Part shown: piece by piece, positions 1-14,200 of the stretch
Numbering within the stretch: position 1 is the stretch's first letter
How the letters are laid out: each line of letters starts with the position of its first letter
From: Scedosporium boydii
Lineage: Eukaryota > Ascomycota > Sordariomycetes > Microascales > Microascaceae
Direction: 5' to 3'
Assembly: GCA_002221725.1 (NCBI GenBank)
Contig: NJFT01000007.1
Coordinates: 248,001 to 312,000, forward strand
DNA: 64,000 nucleotides
Notes under the pieces: generated by a model
What the model saw: only the letters and a program-made list of their open reading frames with translations
Told to the model about the DNA's origin: nothing
The model's database searches: none
Position numbers and translations under genes: made by a program

Positions 1-1444
1 CAAGCCTGCACTAGGCTGGGAGGAGGATGTAAATTGTATCTGTGGATCCAAGGACGGAAAACCGTGCTCCCTACGACCCTACGCAAGTACACTGCCATCT
101 AGTGTAACCTAAGTCCGTGAATAGCGCGGTCAAATGCAATGTATGTCACCGGATGCCCAGATTGAAAAATCCGGAAAATTAATAGAGGGTCCGTGGAGGA
201 GGAGAAGGGAAAGGAAGCATGTGGTGAGGGCCGTAAGGCGCTAGATGACCTGACGGGGAAACCGCTGTGATGCTGACTCTTATGCCGAGGAGCGCCGCTC
301 GGATTGTCGCTCGGATTCCCCAATGGGCCAATCATGGCGAGTCGTCTGGCGTGGAACGCGCCATTCGCACTCTGCTGGTTGGATCGAGGGATCAAAGAAG
401 ATGGAGAAGATCTTAGCCTCGCGCGATTGTGACATCGACCACCGATGTTAGGTCATGCAAAGGGCGTTCTAAAAGTCGTAAGATTTAGGTGTGTATATGA
501 GCTTCAAGATTGATATTAATTCATGACGAGCCTCGTCGGAAGTCGCCATCAATGTTAGCAGACTCAATGTCAAAGGTCTGAGCCGAGTCTTGGTTCAATG
601 CCGATTATTTAATCTTGGATTATTCATCCTCGACTCTTCATAGCCTACAACATTTGATGGCATTTGAAGTTGTGATCATTACGGCGGTGGGCAGGGGGCA
701 GGGACATTACACTATTTTGTACACCGTTTTCTATGCAAAGCATCGGTGAGCAGTGCAAGACCTCATCCCAGCATGTTCTTATCAGCAATCATTGGGCAAT
801 TCAAGATCAAGGGTCTCGATCTCAATCTCCGTGATGACGCTAATTCTTCTTGGGTTAATTTCAAGACTCGAATGCTTCTGCGTTGCCACTGGTCGATTGA
901 TTCATGACGGTGTGACGAGTGTGGCGGGTGTTGGAGAATATGTGTAGCAGATGCAATTGCAATCTCAATCAAGACTGGACTTTCTAAGCGAGGAGGGGGA
1001 CTCGACCAGAATCCAGGTAATTTCGGTGATCAATGACAGGAGCCCCAACACTTCACTACTTCATATGAGCATCAATGGCCATGGAAATGCCACTGCCAAT
1101 GCCAATGACTCGAATACAATGGCCGAACCCCTCAGCAAAGCGTCTTGGTGCTTCTTTGCCCCACCATTTATGTCCCCAAAAAAGGTTTGGTGGGGTTAAG
1201 GGTCCCATTGCCTTGGCCAGAATCAATTGAATCAAATTGACCCATCAACATTTTTTTGACTGCGCCCGCTTCCCCCCGCAACCCCACCGTCTTTATCTCG
1301 ATCGAAATCCCGCCTTTGCTCCTTGAATCGAGCTTTGAGTTCTGCCCGACGTCTGCATTTTGTGCTTCCCTCTTCCCAACAACCGCGTAGTTGCCCGTTA
1401 GCGATCGCCTCATTTCCGGTTCTTTTGGCCGTAAACTCCATACA
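1..1444. other. intergenic, upstream of IDI1
   Basis: No gene is recognised here. The open frames are short (98 aa or less), overlap on both strands and show no domain. The last 200 bases before the IDI1 start are pyrimidine-rich (about 1255-1400), as is common in fungal promoters and leaders. Confidence 0.6.
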
Positions 1445-2505
<1,061 letters not shown>

Positions 2506-5500
2506 ATAATCCTAAGCGGCTTCATTCGCCTTTCTCTCGGGGACAAACGCTTTTCCCCTCACGCCCCACACACACGCACATATCTCGGCGCTTCCAGTTA
2601 CCATTTCTCTTCTCTTAATTCGCGCGATGACGAGGGAGAGCTCGTCTCCATTTGGACCTCGTTCACCTTGTTCCTGTGTATCGTGCCCTTTTCCTACATA
2701 CTCTTTTACCTAAAGAGGCAACTTGAGGCGTAGCCTGCCGATTCATCAGGCTTTTATTCTTTTTCTGTTCCTACACGTTTAGCTGGAGCGTAGCATTTAC
2801 ATACATAAAACCCCTTGAGCTAGTCGAATAATACCCAAAAATAAAGAGAAACAAAAAAAGAAAAGAAAATCAAAATGTATCAGATTTCAGCGAGTCTGAA
2901 CTCGTGATCTCTATGTGAATGATATTCACGACTACTACAAAGGTAATCCCTGATCCGATGTAAGTCAATCGATGGATTGAGGAGGCATTGGGTGTCTCCA
3001 ATGTACCAATTATCCATTGTCATTCCTGTGTCATTCACCCCATTCACCCCACGGGCCAGCTTTTTTTGCATGCAAGCATTATCTTCGGCGTTTCCTGTCC
3101 TCAACGTTGAGCATTGGCGGGTTTGCCAGGGCCACAGGAATAGACGCCCACACACACACCGAACGCGGACCCCCCCAGGGACGAAGTAATCATAAAAATT
3201 GGGACTACCTTCGGTGTCTGCTCTTCGAATATTAACTTTTACCCTTTTCAGGTACGTGTTGAATTAGTCTCCCGTCGAGTTTAGATCCAGGGGTCCCTGC
3301 AAGTTTACTGGCTGGGGCAGAAGAAGGTTCAGGAGATCGTCAATTGGGGCATCTACGTGCTTCTTTCGGGGTTCATCATGTTTGTCATACTGTGAATGTG
3401 TAATTCGAGACGGATGGAACTTCCCAATTCCATGGGTTTATGAAAACAAGAGAGCAATCGAACTCAGTTTCCTGCCAGAAAGACAAACAGAGTGGAACAA
3501 GGGAGCGTGGAAACCATCACATGATGATTGCTCCTGCACTTGTGCGGGTATCTGCGACTGCGAGCTGCACCAGGAAAAGCTGTGTCTAAACCATTGGTAG
3601 ACGATGTTTGCTGGTCGGTGTACTCTTGCGTTCGGAAAGGGTGATAAGGATACATTCGAGATACTTTTTGGCCGACATTGAGGGAAAGGATGCTTACTTT
3701 TATCTCGTCGTTTGGGCCCTGGCGTTGCTCAAGGAAATCAGTGGTTGTACATCCGTTCATATATTCCCTGCAAGCTGCCAGGCCGCCCACACATCTTCTT
3801 TGCAGCCATGTGCTCTGGCCCTCTTGGACGGGAAGGGGCTCTGCCATCGTCCCGTCCATTCCCGTACCATCCACATGGAATGGGATGTAGGGGATAGCCC
3901 TACCCCGTACGAAGCAAGCGACCAAATTCGAACTCTTGCCCCTTAAACAACAAGTCAGTGACATACCCCCCTCCTGGTACTTGGAGGGGGGAAGCATCCA
4001 TCCAAGGTTCCCAGCTGTATAGGACGTGTACAGGACGAACGAGAGTGTCTCATCCGCCGGTGCAGTGCAGTACACATGATGCGACCGCGCGTGGGATGAG
4101 AGCCGAGAAGCTTGTCAAAGACTTCGTGAGCCGCAGGCGGTGTCAAACGCATACTGTGTGAGTGTGGGTGGGCGACTGCCAGAGTGGGCAAGTGGGTGTT
4201 TTCCCCCATTCGAGCTCGGAGTATTCAGGCGGCGTTGATAACGGATGCTATCCCAAAGAGCCCAGCCATCGGAGAGTTCGGAGACCGCTCTCGTTTTGAA
4301 GACCGCAACAACTTCCTTCCCTGCATTTCATGGAATGCTCTTACCCCGGTCTCTGACTGTGTCCCAAATTCCAAGTTTTAACCCCCCCTGTTTGCTCCCC
4401 CCACCTGTTACCGAACACCAAACAGTTGGGATGCAGAAAAGTTGCCCGTCGCCGTTGAGAGCCCCGGTCCAGTCCCAAGATGGGAATTGCTCATCAGCGG
4501 TCCACTGGGGTACTGCTCTCTCGAGATCTCAATCCCGCAATCCTATCGCATGCTTCCACGCAGTATTAATCTTAGTCTCGCGGCGGCCCCGTGAAGGTTA
4601 TCTCGAGTTTATGTGACTAGTACACGTACAACTCTGCGTGGGGTTGTGTATTCCTTGGTCGGTCGTGCAGTCGTACTTTCGTAGTTGTACATGCATTAAC
4701 GGGGTTCACTGACCTAACATTCCACGACCACCCACACCACCTTGGACTGGGCTCTGTTCCCAACGGAAAATATGCGTGCGTCTGCTTCTGGCATGATGCG
4801 CAAAAGCAAGCTGACACGATTTCTCCACACCCTGCAGCCTTCTCTTGGCTGGCGCCCCCTAGCAACCCTGACAAATATTCAGCCCCCCCATGTAATAATT
4901 TGTCTGTCTCGGTCTCTTGACCGACATCTGGATTTGGTGCCGAAGCGAGAGCGTTCGCCTGCATTCTCTGACACTAACCACCTATCGATGATACCAAGTC
5001 CGCCTTGCGAACATGCCTGTACGCAAAAACCACCGCCTGGCTGGCTGGCCAATGTTCTTTTTGAGTGGGTCTCGGTGCCGTAAATTTTGATGGTGCCTTT
5101 GTACGCCCTCCTGCAATTGTTAGTTGCAGCAAACCTACCCACAGAGTTTGTGGCTTCTACCAAAGGAGGCTCCGGGTCTGGGCTCCACCTGTCGGGGCGC
5201 CTACGTCGGCCTTCCAGGCTCGTTCCGTTCCGTCTCAGGCCCGTACCCGGGTCAGCACTGAAGGCAACAAAAAGCATTGGTCGGCAATGGCAAAAATGGA
5301 AATGCATCCGGGTTCGAATCATCCGCGTGTTTTCTTGAATAATTAGAAAACCACTTTTTACAAAACCACACCGCAACATTAAAAAGATAACAAGGACGAA
5401 AAAAAGGAAGGAAACCCAAAAAAGTCCATATTTCGCTGTGACTCGCAATTTCCCAGCTCTTACTAACAGCTTGAGTCGTCGTACCACCCCACGTAGGGGG

Positions 5501-7928
5501 TAGGCAACTCCTTCCCTGTCGTTCCGGGGTTGGAAAGAACAATCAATGGGGGTGCCACCGCTAGTCCATCCCATTCCATTCAATGTTCCTTCCCCCATTT
5601 TCCCCATTGACCATTGATCCCATCCCATCCCAACGCCGCGCCTGCCTGACCCCCGGCAGCCAACCCAGTGCCTGCCCTTGACTAAATCGGTCAATACGAG
5701 CATCACAAGTCTCTTGGTACTCGTACGTGGTGTAGCCCATATTGATCGTACTATTGGTACCCGCATCCTTCCAAACGGAAGTAGTTTGAGGCGGTCACTG
5801 ACCGGTCCTACCGAATGCAATCGTGAGTTGAGGGGTTTTGTAAGCGACTTATACGTGGGCTTGTTGTATTTGATGATGTTCTTCTTCAATGACGGAAAGA
5901 ACACCCTGCCACTAGTTGCGGTCTCCTGACACGGCACTACGCCTACACCGTCGTTGTACGGCTCCGATCTTGCCGCCAGCCTCTTCGCCGAGTTTGGCGT
6001 GGGAAACACTACTACCTCGATCACCAATCCATGGAGAACGGGGAAAGGAAGGGGCAACGGCCACTGGGCTCGGCTGACAAGATACCCTGGTCCATTGGAC
6101 TGTTTCCACTTCCTTTTTGTGCTTCATACAGTTCAATCTTCAATCAACGACTGTCAATGACTACCTCAATACACTACAATTGTATGTACTTGTCCACTTA
6201 CACCGTGGACACCCACCCTGACTCCACACTACACATACCCCCATCCCCGGGTGCATTTCCCCGGCTCATGCGGAGGGCCAGAGTACCACCGTGTTACTTC
6301 GTACTTGCCTCGTTTGCTTCCTTGTCCTTCTCCTTTCACGATTTTTAACTTCCTCCAAATGGCAAAGTGGGACGGCTTCAGGCTTGGCTCCGAAATCTAG
6401 CAAACTACATAAGACCCGGTGTCCCGCCCGCCTGAGTCTAGTGCAATTGAACTGAAGCTTCTCCCAAAAGTGGTCTCATCGTCACAGATTCCTCTTTCCT
6501 CTTTCCTCTTTCCTTCACGGGATACTTCGCATTTTCCCACCTCTTGAGGGCACGGGAAGATCGGAACACTTGTCCGCCTTGCACTTACTTACTTGCACTT
6601 ACATCCAAACAGCAAACATCAAATCAATCAAACATCAGACTTCCAGGCCGACCTTCGCCGTTTACCGCTGCAACACAACACAACGCTGAACAAGACAACC
6701 TTCTCCGCTTGATCATATTTTTTGATCCTCTGTTTGATCAAACAAAAATAGGAGAAGTGGGAGTCCATCCAAATATCATCCAGCATTATTTATATTAGAC
6801 TCTGGTCACGCCGACCTGAACTTCCCTGCTGTGGCCAAGCACATCCCAGTCTCGGCCTTCTAGCTCCTCCAAGGGGCACGACCACGTGCACCCCAACCAT
6901 CCTCTAGTGCTTCCAAGACCAGAACTTCGCCACTGCGACTCACTCCAGGCCTCAACTTGTTCGATTTCGACGCTAACGAAGCACCGCCCAGCACTACCGA
7001 CTCACCGAAACCTGCCCATATATCTCCAACTCCCCCCACCTTCCCTTCACCTGGTATCCCTCGTCCAACATACTTTACTTCTTATTCTCTCATCACTTTC
7101 TCAATCTTTAAATTCACACCAGACGTGTTCGAGCTCTTTCACACAAATACTACTGCGGATCCTCTAACACGCTCTCGAATCATTCAACTCACCTACCCAC
7201 ACCGAGTCATCCTCCCCAAACGCAGACAACTACCCAGTCGTCCAACCCAGACGAATCCGGGAACACGAACCGCTCATCAATCCATAGTGCTCTAGGGTAA
7301 CCCGTAGGCACGAGAAGTGCATTGATTGCCCGATAAGAAAAAGGGGAGCAGAGAAAACCCGAAACTTTCTCCAGTGGTCCCCCTATATCAAAGCGATATT
7401 GATGTCGTTTGACCTCCGAACCAGCCTTAATTGTCTTCGTCATCCTTCCAGATTTATGCCCGTTTCTCGGACACAACTCTCGAGAGTCCATACGGGCGAT
7501 AGTATACAGAATAAAATACCTTGTAAGTGCTACACCTACCGTCCCGGCATTTGAGTGTGCTGGCGCCTTCCCACACTCGCGGTCCGGTTCTCTGGCACGC
7601 GCCTGATCAATAGCTTCCCAGATCCCTATGCTTAATATGCATGTGGCGGACTGTTGAAAGTCTACCCATCCAACTCTGTACTTTTCTCCCCCTCGTTTTT
7701 TCCCTTTAGTTTTTGATTCTTTCTTTTTTTTTTTCCCCCCTCTCCTTGGAATACATATATCTGCATTTATTTCTTGTCGCCTCTGTTTGGCGCGAGGGTT
7801 TTCTCTGTTCGTCACATCAATTCGCCGTTGTCGTCCACTAACACAATAATTTCTTCTAGGAATCATCTCGACCCCACCTGCAATTGGCAGCTATAGTGCA
7901 AGCATTTCTCAGCTTCCAACCACCCAAC
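2506..7928. other. intergenic between IDI1 and GNAT gene
   Basis: No recognisable gene lies in these 5.4 kb. The stretch from 6400 to 7928 is C/T-rich on the + strand and looks like a long promoter and leader for the acetyltransferase gene. Open frames of 203 aa (minus, 3464-4075), 392 aa (minus, 4879-6057) and 219 aa (minus, 7207-7866) exist. None shows a domain; the 392-aa frame is discussed in the findings. One copy of the TACTTCGTA word sits at 6295. A T-arm-like GGGTTCGAATC at about 5311 has no tRNA around it. Confidence 0.6.
6295..6303. repeat. isolated TACTTCGTA word
   Basis: This is an exact copy of the 9-bp word that is dense at 17-34 kb. It lies in the long leader or promoter region upstream of the GNAT gene, far from the other copies. 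Confidence 0.6.
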
Positions 7929-9003
7929 ATGGCGCACGTAAGCAGTAGTGTTACCCTTGTTGAGTTGAAAAGCTCCCTCGTTCCCCCGACCTGGGAGGAC
8001 ACTGTCCGTAGAGTTGGCATGTCAGAGTGTAGGGAGGTAGGGCTGTCCCTGGCTCACTCCTTTGCTGCTGATGATCTAAGTCAGTACCTCCTAGGCGCGG
8101 ATGACATGGATTACCTCTCTGCCGAACAGAAGTGGCGACTCCATGTCGATATAATGACATATATCACCGCCGCTCACTTGCTCAAGGGCATCGTAACCAC
8201 GATCGGTCCTGAGCACGATTGCGTGTCTGTCTGGTAGGTCTAAGATACGCGGTCATACCCAGGATCTCTCTACACTATGACTCGTGGTAGTCCCCAAGGT
8301 TTTCTAGTTGAGGACCTGGTTTTCATTCTAGTCCTTAAGGGTGAAGCTTGAGTTATTAGCTGGCAAGCATCTAGGTTTCTAGTCTGATCCACGTTGTTCT
8401 CTATACACCACATGATAGCTAACCGAGGTATTCACTCGTAAACAGGCTCCCCCCAGGCGTCAATGCCGATGGGTGGTGGATTTCCCTCCGAAGCGGTCTC
8501 TGGCGGATGTACTACCTTCTTTCTGCGGAAGGGAGGAGAAGGTATTTCCAAGAACTCCTCCCCCTCCTGTATAACACGAAGCTCGAGGTTATGGGCAGTC
8601 GCGATGCCGACTGCTATTACCTTGTTTACCTTGGCACGAAGCCGAAGGCGCGTGGCCAAGGTTATGCAAGTAAACTGCTGACGGATATGGCAAGAGTTGT
8701 AAGTTCAATCCGAACCCCAACTGATCACGTTGTGTATAATAAAACTATATAACGGAACATTTGACTTTGAGACTTTACTTATTCTCTCCCAAGGCTGATG
8801 CCGAAAACCGTCCAATCTACCTCGAGTCCAGCTCTCCCGCCAACACGCGCTACTACAAGAAGTTCGGCTTCGAGGCGAAGAAGGACATTACTTTGACGCG
8901 TGGATGCTCGCCCGTCCTGCTCACTGCCATGGTCCGTGAACCCCAGCCCCGCAATGTTACTTACCAATCTTGTAAGTTTCAGGGTGCCGAAGTCAAGGCT
9001 TGA
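7929..9003 (+). CDS. GNAT-family N-acetyltransferase
   Basis: A predicted acetyl-CoA-dependent acetyltransferase of unknown substrate. Three exons are read: 7929-8233, 8446-8698 and 8794-9003, coding for 255 residues. Intron 1 (212 bp, GTAGGT...CAG) and intron 2 (95 bp, GTAAGT...AAG) keep the frame. The acetyl-CoA pyrophosphate-binding loop (GNAT motif A) appears as KARGQGYASKLL near the end of exon 2, after a beta strand DCYYLVYLGT. The C-terminal motif-B-like NTRYYKKFGFEAKKDI follows in exon 3. The N-terminal 90 residues resemble fungal single-domain GNATs that open with an alpha-helical cap. The start is the ATG giving MAHVSSSVTL; there is no earlier in-frame ATG, although the frame is open upstream. 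It ends tail to tail with RPA2. No signal peptide or membrane span is seen. Confidence 0.85.
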
Positions 9004-9545
9004 TTTGAGAGAAAGTAGTCGTTCTTTTTTGCTACGATACGTATGTGTGCGTTTGAGTTTCTTGGTGTTGGTTGCTACGCCAGTGAAATATCTGAGCCTT
9101 GCCTCCGACTATTTCTGCTATTTCGTTTTGGGTTTATTCACCACAAGGCTGTTGATAATTTCCTACATGAGACGTCAATTTGGATGTAACTGGGCAGATT
9201 GGCTAAGGCTTCGATAAACACACACTGGCGACGCCTTCGTGGGAGACTGGAAACATCTTCCCATGTGAGTTGCGGTATCGCAAATTTGAAATTACAGACG
9301 GGACCGCATATCAAATTAGTCCCTTTTCAGAGTTCAATTGATTTTTGTCATTCAAGCAATTACCTATTGACCGTCCGCCCAATCCCATTGCCGTGCCGTA
9401 TCTTAGCTCCCCCTCATTCAACATCTAAACTGGGGCATGATTTTTGAATAAAATCATTAGAAAGCGTGTCTCATCGGTTCACGTATTTTGATGATCGAAT
9501 AACCAGTGCCAATCCTTCGCAGCCGATCTCCTCGACCCAACCCTT
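9004..9545. other. convergent 3' intergenic region
   Basis: This 542-bp gap lies between the 3' ends of the GNAT gene (+) and RPA2 (-). It is AT-rich with no open frame worth reporting. It should hold both polyadenylation regions. Confidence 0.6.
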
Positions 9546-10609
9546 CTAATACTCTAGTACTGCCCAGGTCTCATCATCAATAGTTGTGTATATTACACCC
9601 TGACCCAGCAGCTCATCCGCAGCCGCAAGAACTTCCCTCGCCGTCATTCCCGAACCCTTGCTGAGCTCCTGCAAGTGTACACCCTCGTTACCACCCGGCG
9701 CATTAAGCATAAAGTCGTACAACCTCCGCGCCGGCGCCGACACGTTCCCAAGTTTCGCCGCACCACCCGCATGTTGATTCGCATCGCCTCCAGCGCCGCC
9801 ACCATAACCCCCATCGTCAACGAACATGCTATCGCCACCGGCAGCGTTAGCGCCCTGCTGACCAAGCTGGCCCTTCGTGTAGTAGAGGTGAACGGCGGTA
9901 GCCTCTAGGAGATGGTAGTGGATCTCGTTGTAGTCGGTGACGGGGCGGATGACCTGGATGGTGATGTGGCGGTTGTTGTTGAAGGAGCGGATGTGGCCGT
10001 AGACGCGGACGTAGTCGTCCGTTTGGATCTTGTATTCGGGGCCCTCGTCGGACTTGTCTGCGTCTATGAATTTCTTGCCTTCGATTACGCCGGTGCCGTC
10101 GTCGACTTTGAAGTGGATGTTTGTTTGGAGGCGGTTTACTTGGCGGACTTGGGCCACGAAGGTCATCTGAAGAAACAAAATTAGAGAAGGCGTGATCCTT
10201 TAGATGTTTAATGTCGGGGAGAAGTGTACCTGAAAGACTGGGGCACCGTCAACGCGGAATTCGGCAGAGTCGGGGTAGGTTTCTTCAGCGTCGAGCATTT
10301 GCTTGATCGTTAGAGGGCGTAACGTCTCGTTCTTTTGGGACTATGATTGAAAAGGGACATTAGTTCGGATTTGGCGTCTTGAACTCGAATACGATTGTGC
10401 AAAGAGTCGCTTACCTTTTGGTTGCCTCCTTGGCTGCCTTGCTGAGATCCGAAAACGAAACCGCCCGCATCGTCACCACCCCCACCGCCCCCTCCATAAC
10501 CGCCTTTATATCCGCCGCCGTAGGAAGCTAGCAGCGTGTTAATATATTCGATGGAAGATGAAATAACGTATAGCTTATTTTTGGAAGCTTAGGAACACTA
10601 CTTACCCAT
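9546..10609 (-). CDS. RFA2: replication protein A, 32-kDa subunit
   Basis: This is the middle subunit of heterotrimeric RPA, the nuclear single-strand DNA-binding complex of replication, repair and checkpoint signalling. I read four exons on the minus strand: 10606-10609, 10415-10527, 10230-10340 and 9546-10166, giving 282 residues. The first coding exon is only four bases (ATGG), followed by a GTAAGT donor. The protein has a Gly-rich N-terminal tail, MASYGGGYKGGYGGGGGG, the region phosphorylated in other species. LRPLTIKQMLDAE then leads into the OB fold (VRQVNRLQTNIHFKVDDGTG...DDYVRVYGHIRSFNNNRHITIQVIRP). After a Gly-rich linker comes a C-terminal winged helix (LHLYYTK region to ETWAVLEY). 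Order and length fit the family. It is head to head with the Lon gene, and an MCB-type ACGCGT lies 72 bases upstream of the ATG. Confidence 0.95.
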
Positions 10610-11251
10610 TTGTGTGAGATTTGGAAATTGTTCAAGGTAGTTTTGGGTATCTTGGTTTTAAGAGGCAGCTGTGAAGGGAAACGCGTGAAGTGGGATGGTT
10701 GACGCGACTTTCGTTAAATGGATTTTGGCTTTGCTCCAATGCACCCCGCAAAACCGAAGATTCATGCCTCGTCTCCTTAGGCATCAATCACCAGGCAAGG
10801 TCTTGTGCACCGTCGATCTGAGATCTTCAGCACTGTCCGACAACCCGGTCCCTGCAGGCGGCAGTGGCCGCTTGACAGCTGGCAGTGCGGGTACAGCTCG
10901 TGTGTGGTGGTTTCTTGGTTCTGGGTTCTGCTCCCATCTTCGTTTCCCGGGCGAGAGAAGCTCGACGAAGCTCGCTCGAACCAACCAACGTCATTTTGCC
11001 TCGGCTTCCCAAACCATCCATCGGCATCACAAGAAGGAGGCGAGAGAACAAAGGCATCATTTGATACCCACCTTAGACCATTGCCATTTCAGAACTCCAT
11101 TGTTTTTAGACTTTACTCGTTTTCTTTTCACCCAGTTTCAATTGTAATTCCATCGCATAATTTTTTCTATATTTTGTCTTGTTACTACCATTCGGCCTCT
11201 TCATCCCCTATTTATCACTCGCCAAGCACTCTCCCGAACCGATCGTGTGAC
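10610..11251. promoter_or_regulatory. divergent promoter RFA2 / peroxisomal Lon
   Basis: This 642-bp head-to-head intergenic region must serve both genes. On the RFA2 side it holds ACGCGT at 10681-10686. The Lon side (11080-11250) is C/T-rich. A frame open from 10805 runs into the Lon coding frame, but it has no in-frame ATG that would improve the Lon start and is taken as leader. Confidence 0.55.
10681..10686. promoter_or_regulatory. MCB-like ACGCGT element upstream of RFA2
   Basis: ACGCGT is the core of the MluI cell-cycle box bound by MBF in yeasts, where it drives S-phase genes including RPA subunits. It sits 72 bases upstream of the RFA2 start codon. One 6-bp match in 642 bp has a chance expectation of about 0.16, so this is suggestive only. 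Confidence 0.4.
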
Positions 11252-14200
11252 ATGGCGAGATTTGACACTACTCTTCCTCTGATCCCTCTTACGCGAGGAA
11301 CCGTCCTCTTTCCCGGCATCGTACAGCGTATCCCCATCCCCGCCGCCAGCTCTCACATTTCCCACCTGTTCAGCAGTGTTTACGAACGCGCCGCTTCGCA
11401 ACGCCCCAGCAACCCTCTGGACGCCATCCAGCTGGCATGCGTGCCGCTCGCATCGCCCTACCTTAGCCCATCGGGACAGCCTCTCGCCGGCCGCGACCCA
11501 GATCATCACGATCTCTCCTTCCTCGATATCGACACGTCGGACTTGACGACGGAGAACCTGTTCGGATATGGCGTAACTATACGAGCCTTGGGCATCCAGG
11601 GCACGGGGGCTGGTGCGGAGCTTAGGGTGGAGGGGGTTGCGAGGTGCAAGTTCAAAGCCATCGCCAACGAGCGCCAGTACTTCGAGGCTACCGAGTTCGA
11701 GATATGCACCGACCAAGGTAAGCGAGGATTCTCTTCTATTCAATTAATTCTCCTCTCTCTCTCTCTAACCCGAAACGCCCTCATTCTCAGTGAGCCAGAA
11801 GGATAAGAAGACACGCGAGCTCTTCGCTACCCTCAAGTCCCAATCTCTTGAGCTCGTATCCATCCTTCGAGTATCCTCGTTCTTCAACCGCTCCGACCTC
11901 AGAGCGGCACTATCGCCGTTGCTTGCCCAGAGACTCAACCTCTTCATCATGAAGAGGGAACTCAAGGATGCGGGCTCCCTCGCCGATTTCATGGCGAATA
12001 TTCTGGACACGTCCTATGAGGAAAAACTCCAGATCCTCGCCGCCGTCAACGTCAAGACGAGGATGTCCAAAGTTATCGAACTTCTTCAGCGGGAGGTCTC
12101 CGACATCAAGGGCAACATGAACATCACCACTGTCGCGGCCATTCCTACTCAGATCCTCGACCGTCTCAACAACCGCCAGATCAAGCCCGCCGGCCTACCT
12201 ACCACGGGAGCCGCCTTAAACATGACGCCACCCTCAGGTATGCCACCGAGCGCCCAAGATAACGGCAAGGACCCGAACGAGCTTGAGTTGCTGCAAAAGA
12301 AGTTGGACGCTGCCAATCTCCCACCCGATGCGACCAAGCTCGCCGAGAGGGAGATGAAGCACCTTAAGCACATGATGCCGGGAGGCAATGAATACTCCAT
12401 TACTATGACCTGGCTCGAGACCCTGGCTGAAGTGCCGTGGTCGACTGTGACAGAGGAGAGACTGGGCCCGGAGACTCTGGTCAAGGCGAGGAAGCAGTTA
12501 GATGAAGATCACTGCGGACTCGAAAAGGTCAAGAAGCGACTGATCGAGTACCTTGCTATCTTGAGGCTGAAGCAATCCGTCAATGATGACATCGAAGAAC
12601 AAATCAGGAAGGCTGAGGCTGAGGAGGCCAAGCTGAATGCGGAGAAGGAGGCCGAGGCGAAGGAGGAGACTCCAAATCCTCACGAGATACCCAAGGTGGC
12701 TTCCACCAAGCTCGAAGCCCTCAAGGCGCAGCGAGCAGTCGACAAGTCGCCCATCCTGCTTCTTGCCGGCCCTCCCGGTGTCGGCAAGACCAGTCTTGCG
12801 AGGTCGATCGCGACGGCCCTTGGCCGCAAGTTCCACCGTATTTCCCTCGGTGGCGTGCGGGACGAACCCGAGATCCGGGGTCATCGCCGCACATACGTGT
12901 CCGCTATGCCTGGCGTGATTGTCCAGGGCTTGAGGAAAGTCGGCGTCTCGAATCCCGTTTTCCTGCTGGATGAGATTGATAAGCTTGGCAAGGCAAGCAA
13001 TATGGGTGATCCATCAGCTGCCATGCTTGAGGTCTTAGACCCCGAGCAAAACCACACTTTCACCGATCACTACCTAGGCACGCCCCTGGACCTGAGCAAG
13101 GTTCTATTCATTGCCACGGCCAACAACCTTGAGAACATTCCAGCTCCATTGCTAGACCGTATGGAGACCATTTACTTGCCGGGCTACACGACGCTGGAGA
13201 AGCGACACATCGCCCTGAGGCATCTCGTCCCCAAGCAGATGCGTGCCAACGGCCTATCCAAGGGCCAGGTAGTCTTTAACGAGAAGGTCGTGTCCAAGGT
13301 CATCGACTCGTACACCCGCGAGTCCGGCGTGCGCAACCTCGAGAGGGAGATCGGGTCGGTCTGTCGCGCCAAGGCTGTCGAATACGCCGAGGCCAAGGAC
13401 GGCGGCCGCCTCGAGTCCTACCGACCCGATGTCACGCTCGAAGACGTGGAGGAGATCCTCGGCGTCGAGATGTTCGAGGACGAGATCGCCGAAAAGACGA
13501 GCCGTCCCGGCATCGTCACGGGCTTGGTGGCGTACAGCTCCGGGGGTAACGGCAGCATCCTCTTCATCGAGGTCGCCGATATGCCCGGGGATGGGCACGT
13601 GCAGCTCACTGGTAGGCTGGGCGACGTGCTCAAGGAGAGCGTGGAGGTGGCGCTCACTTGGGTCAAGGCTCATGCGTTCGAGTTGGGATTGACGCCGGAG
13701 CCTAACACTAATATTATGGATGGGCGGAGTATCCATGTGCATTGTCCTTCGGGCTCTATTCCTAAGGACGGTCCCAGTAGTGGTATCGCGCAGGCGATTG
13801 CGCTTATCTCGCTGTTCTCTGGGAACCCAGTACCGCCAACAATGGCCATGACGGTATGTTTTTTTCTTTTTTTCTCCCCCTTTTCTAAGGAAACATTCAT
13901 CTAACAAGTGGTATAGGGTGAAATCTCCCTTCGTGGACGGGTAACTGCCGTCGGAGGTATCAAGGAGAAACTCATTGGAGCTTTGCGTGCGGGAGTCAAG
14001 ACTGTCCTACTCCCCGCCCAGAACCGGAAGGATCTCAAGGATCTTCCCCCAGACGTAACCGATGGCATCGATATTCTCTTCGTGAAGTATGTGTGACCCT
14101 CGCTCCCCTTTCCTTCTGTCACGTTGTTCCCCCCTTAGCCGCTTTACCCAACAACATCAGAGCTTTATAATCTTTCCTTTTCGTTTGTCACGGTGTTACT

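Noticed and set aside
3464..4075. 203-codon minus-strand frame
   Set aside because: No domain, overlapped by open frames on the other strand, and no start or splice context.
5301..5330. GGGTTCGAATC, like the B box of a tRNA gene
   Set aside because: The bases around it do not form a T-arm stem, and no acceptor stem, D-arm or anticodon arm can be folded.
7207..7866. 219-codon minus-strand frame
   Set aside because: It is antisense to the pyrimidine-rich leader of the GNAT gene; the Lys-rich patch simply reflects the T-rich + strand. No domain.
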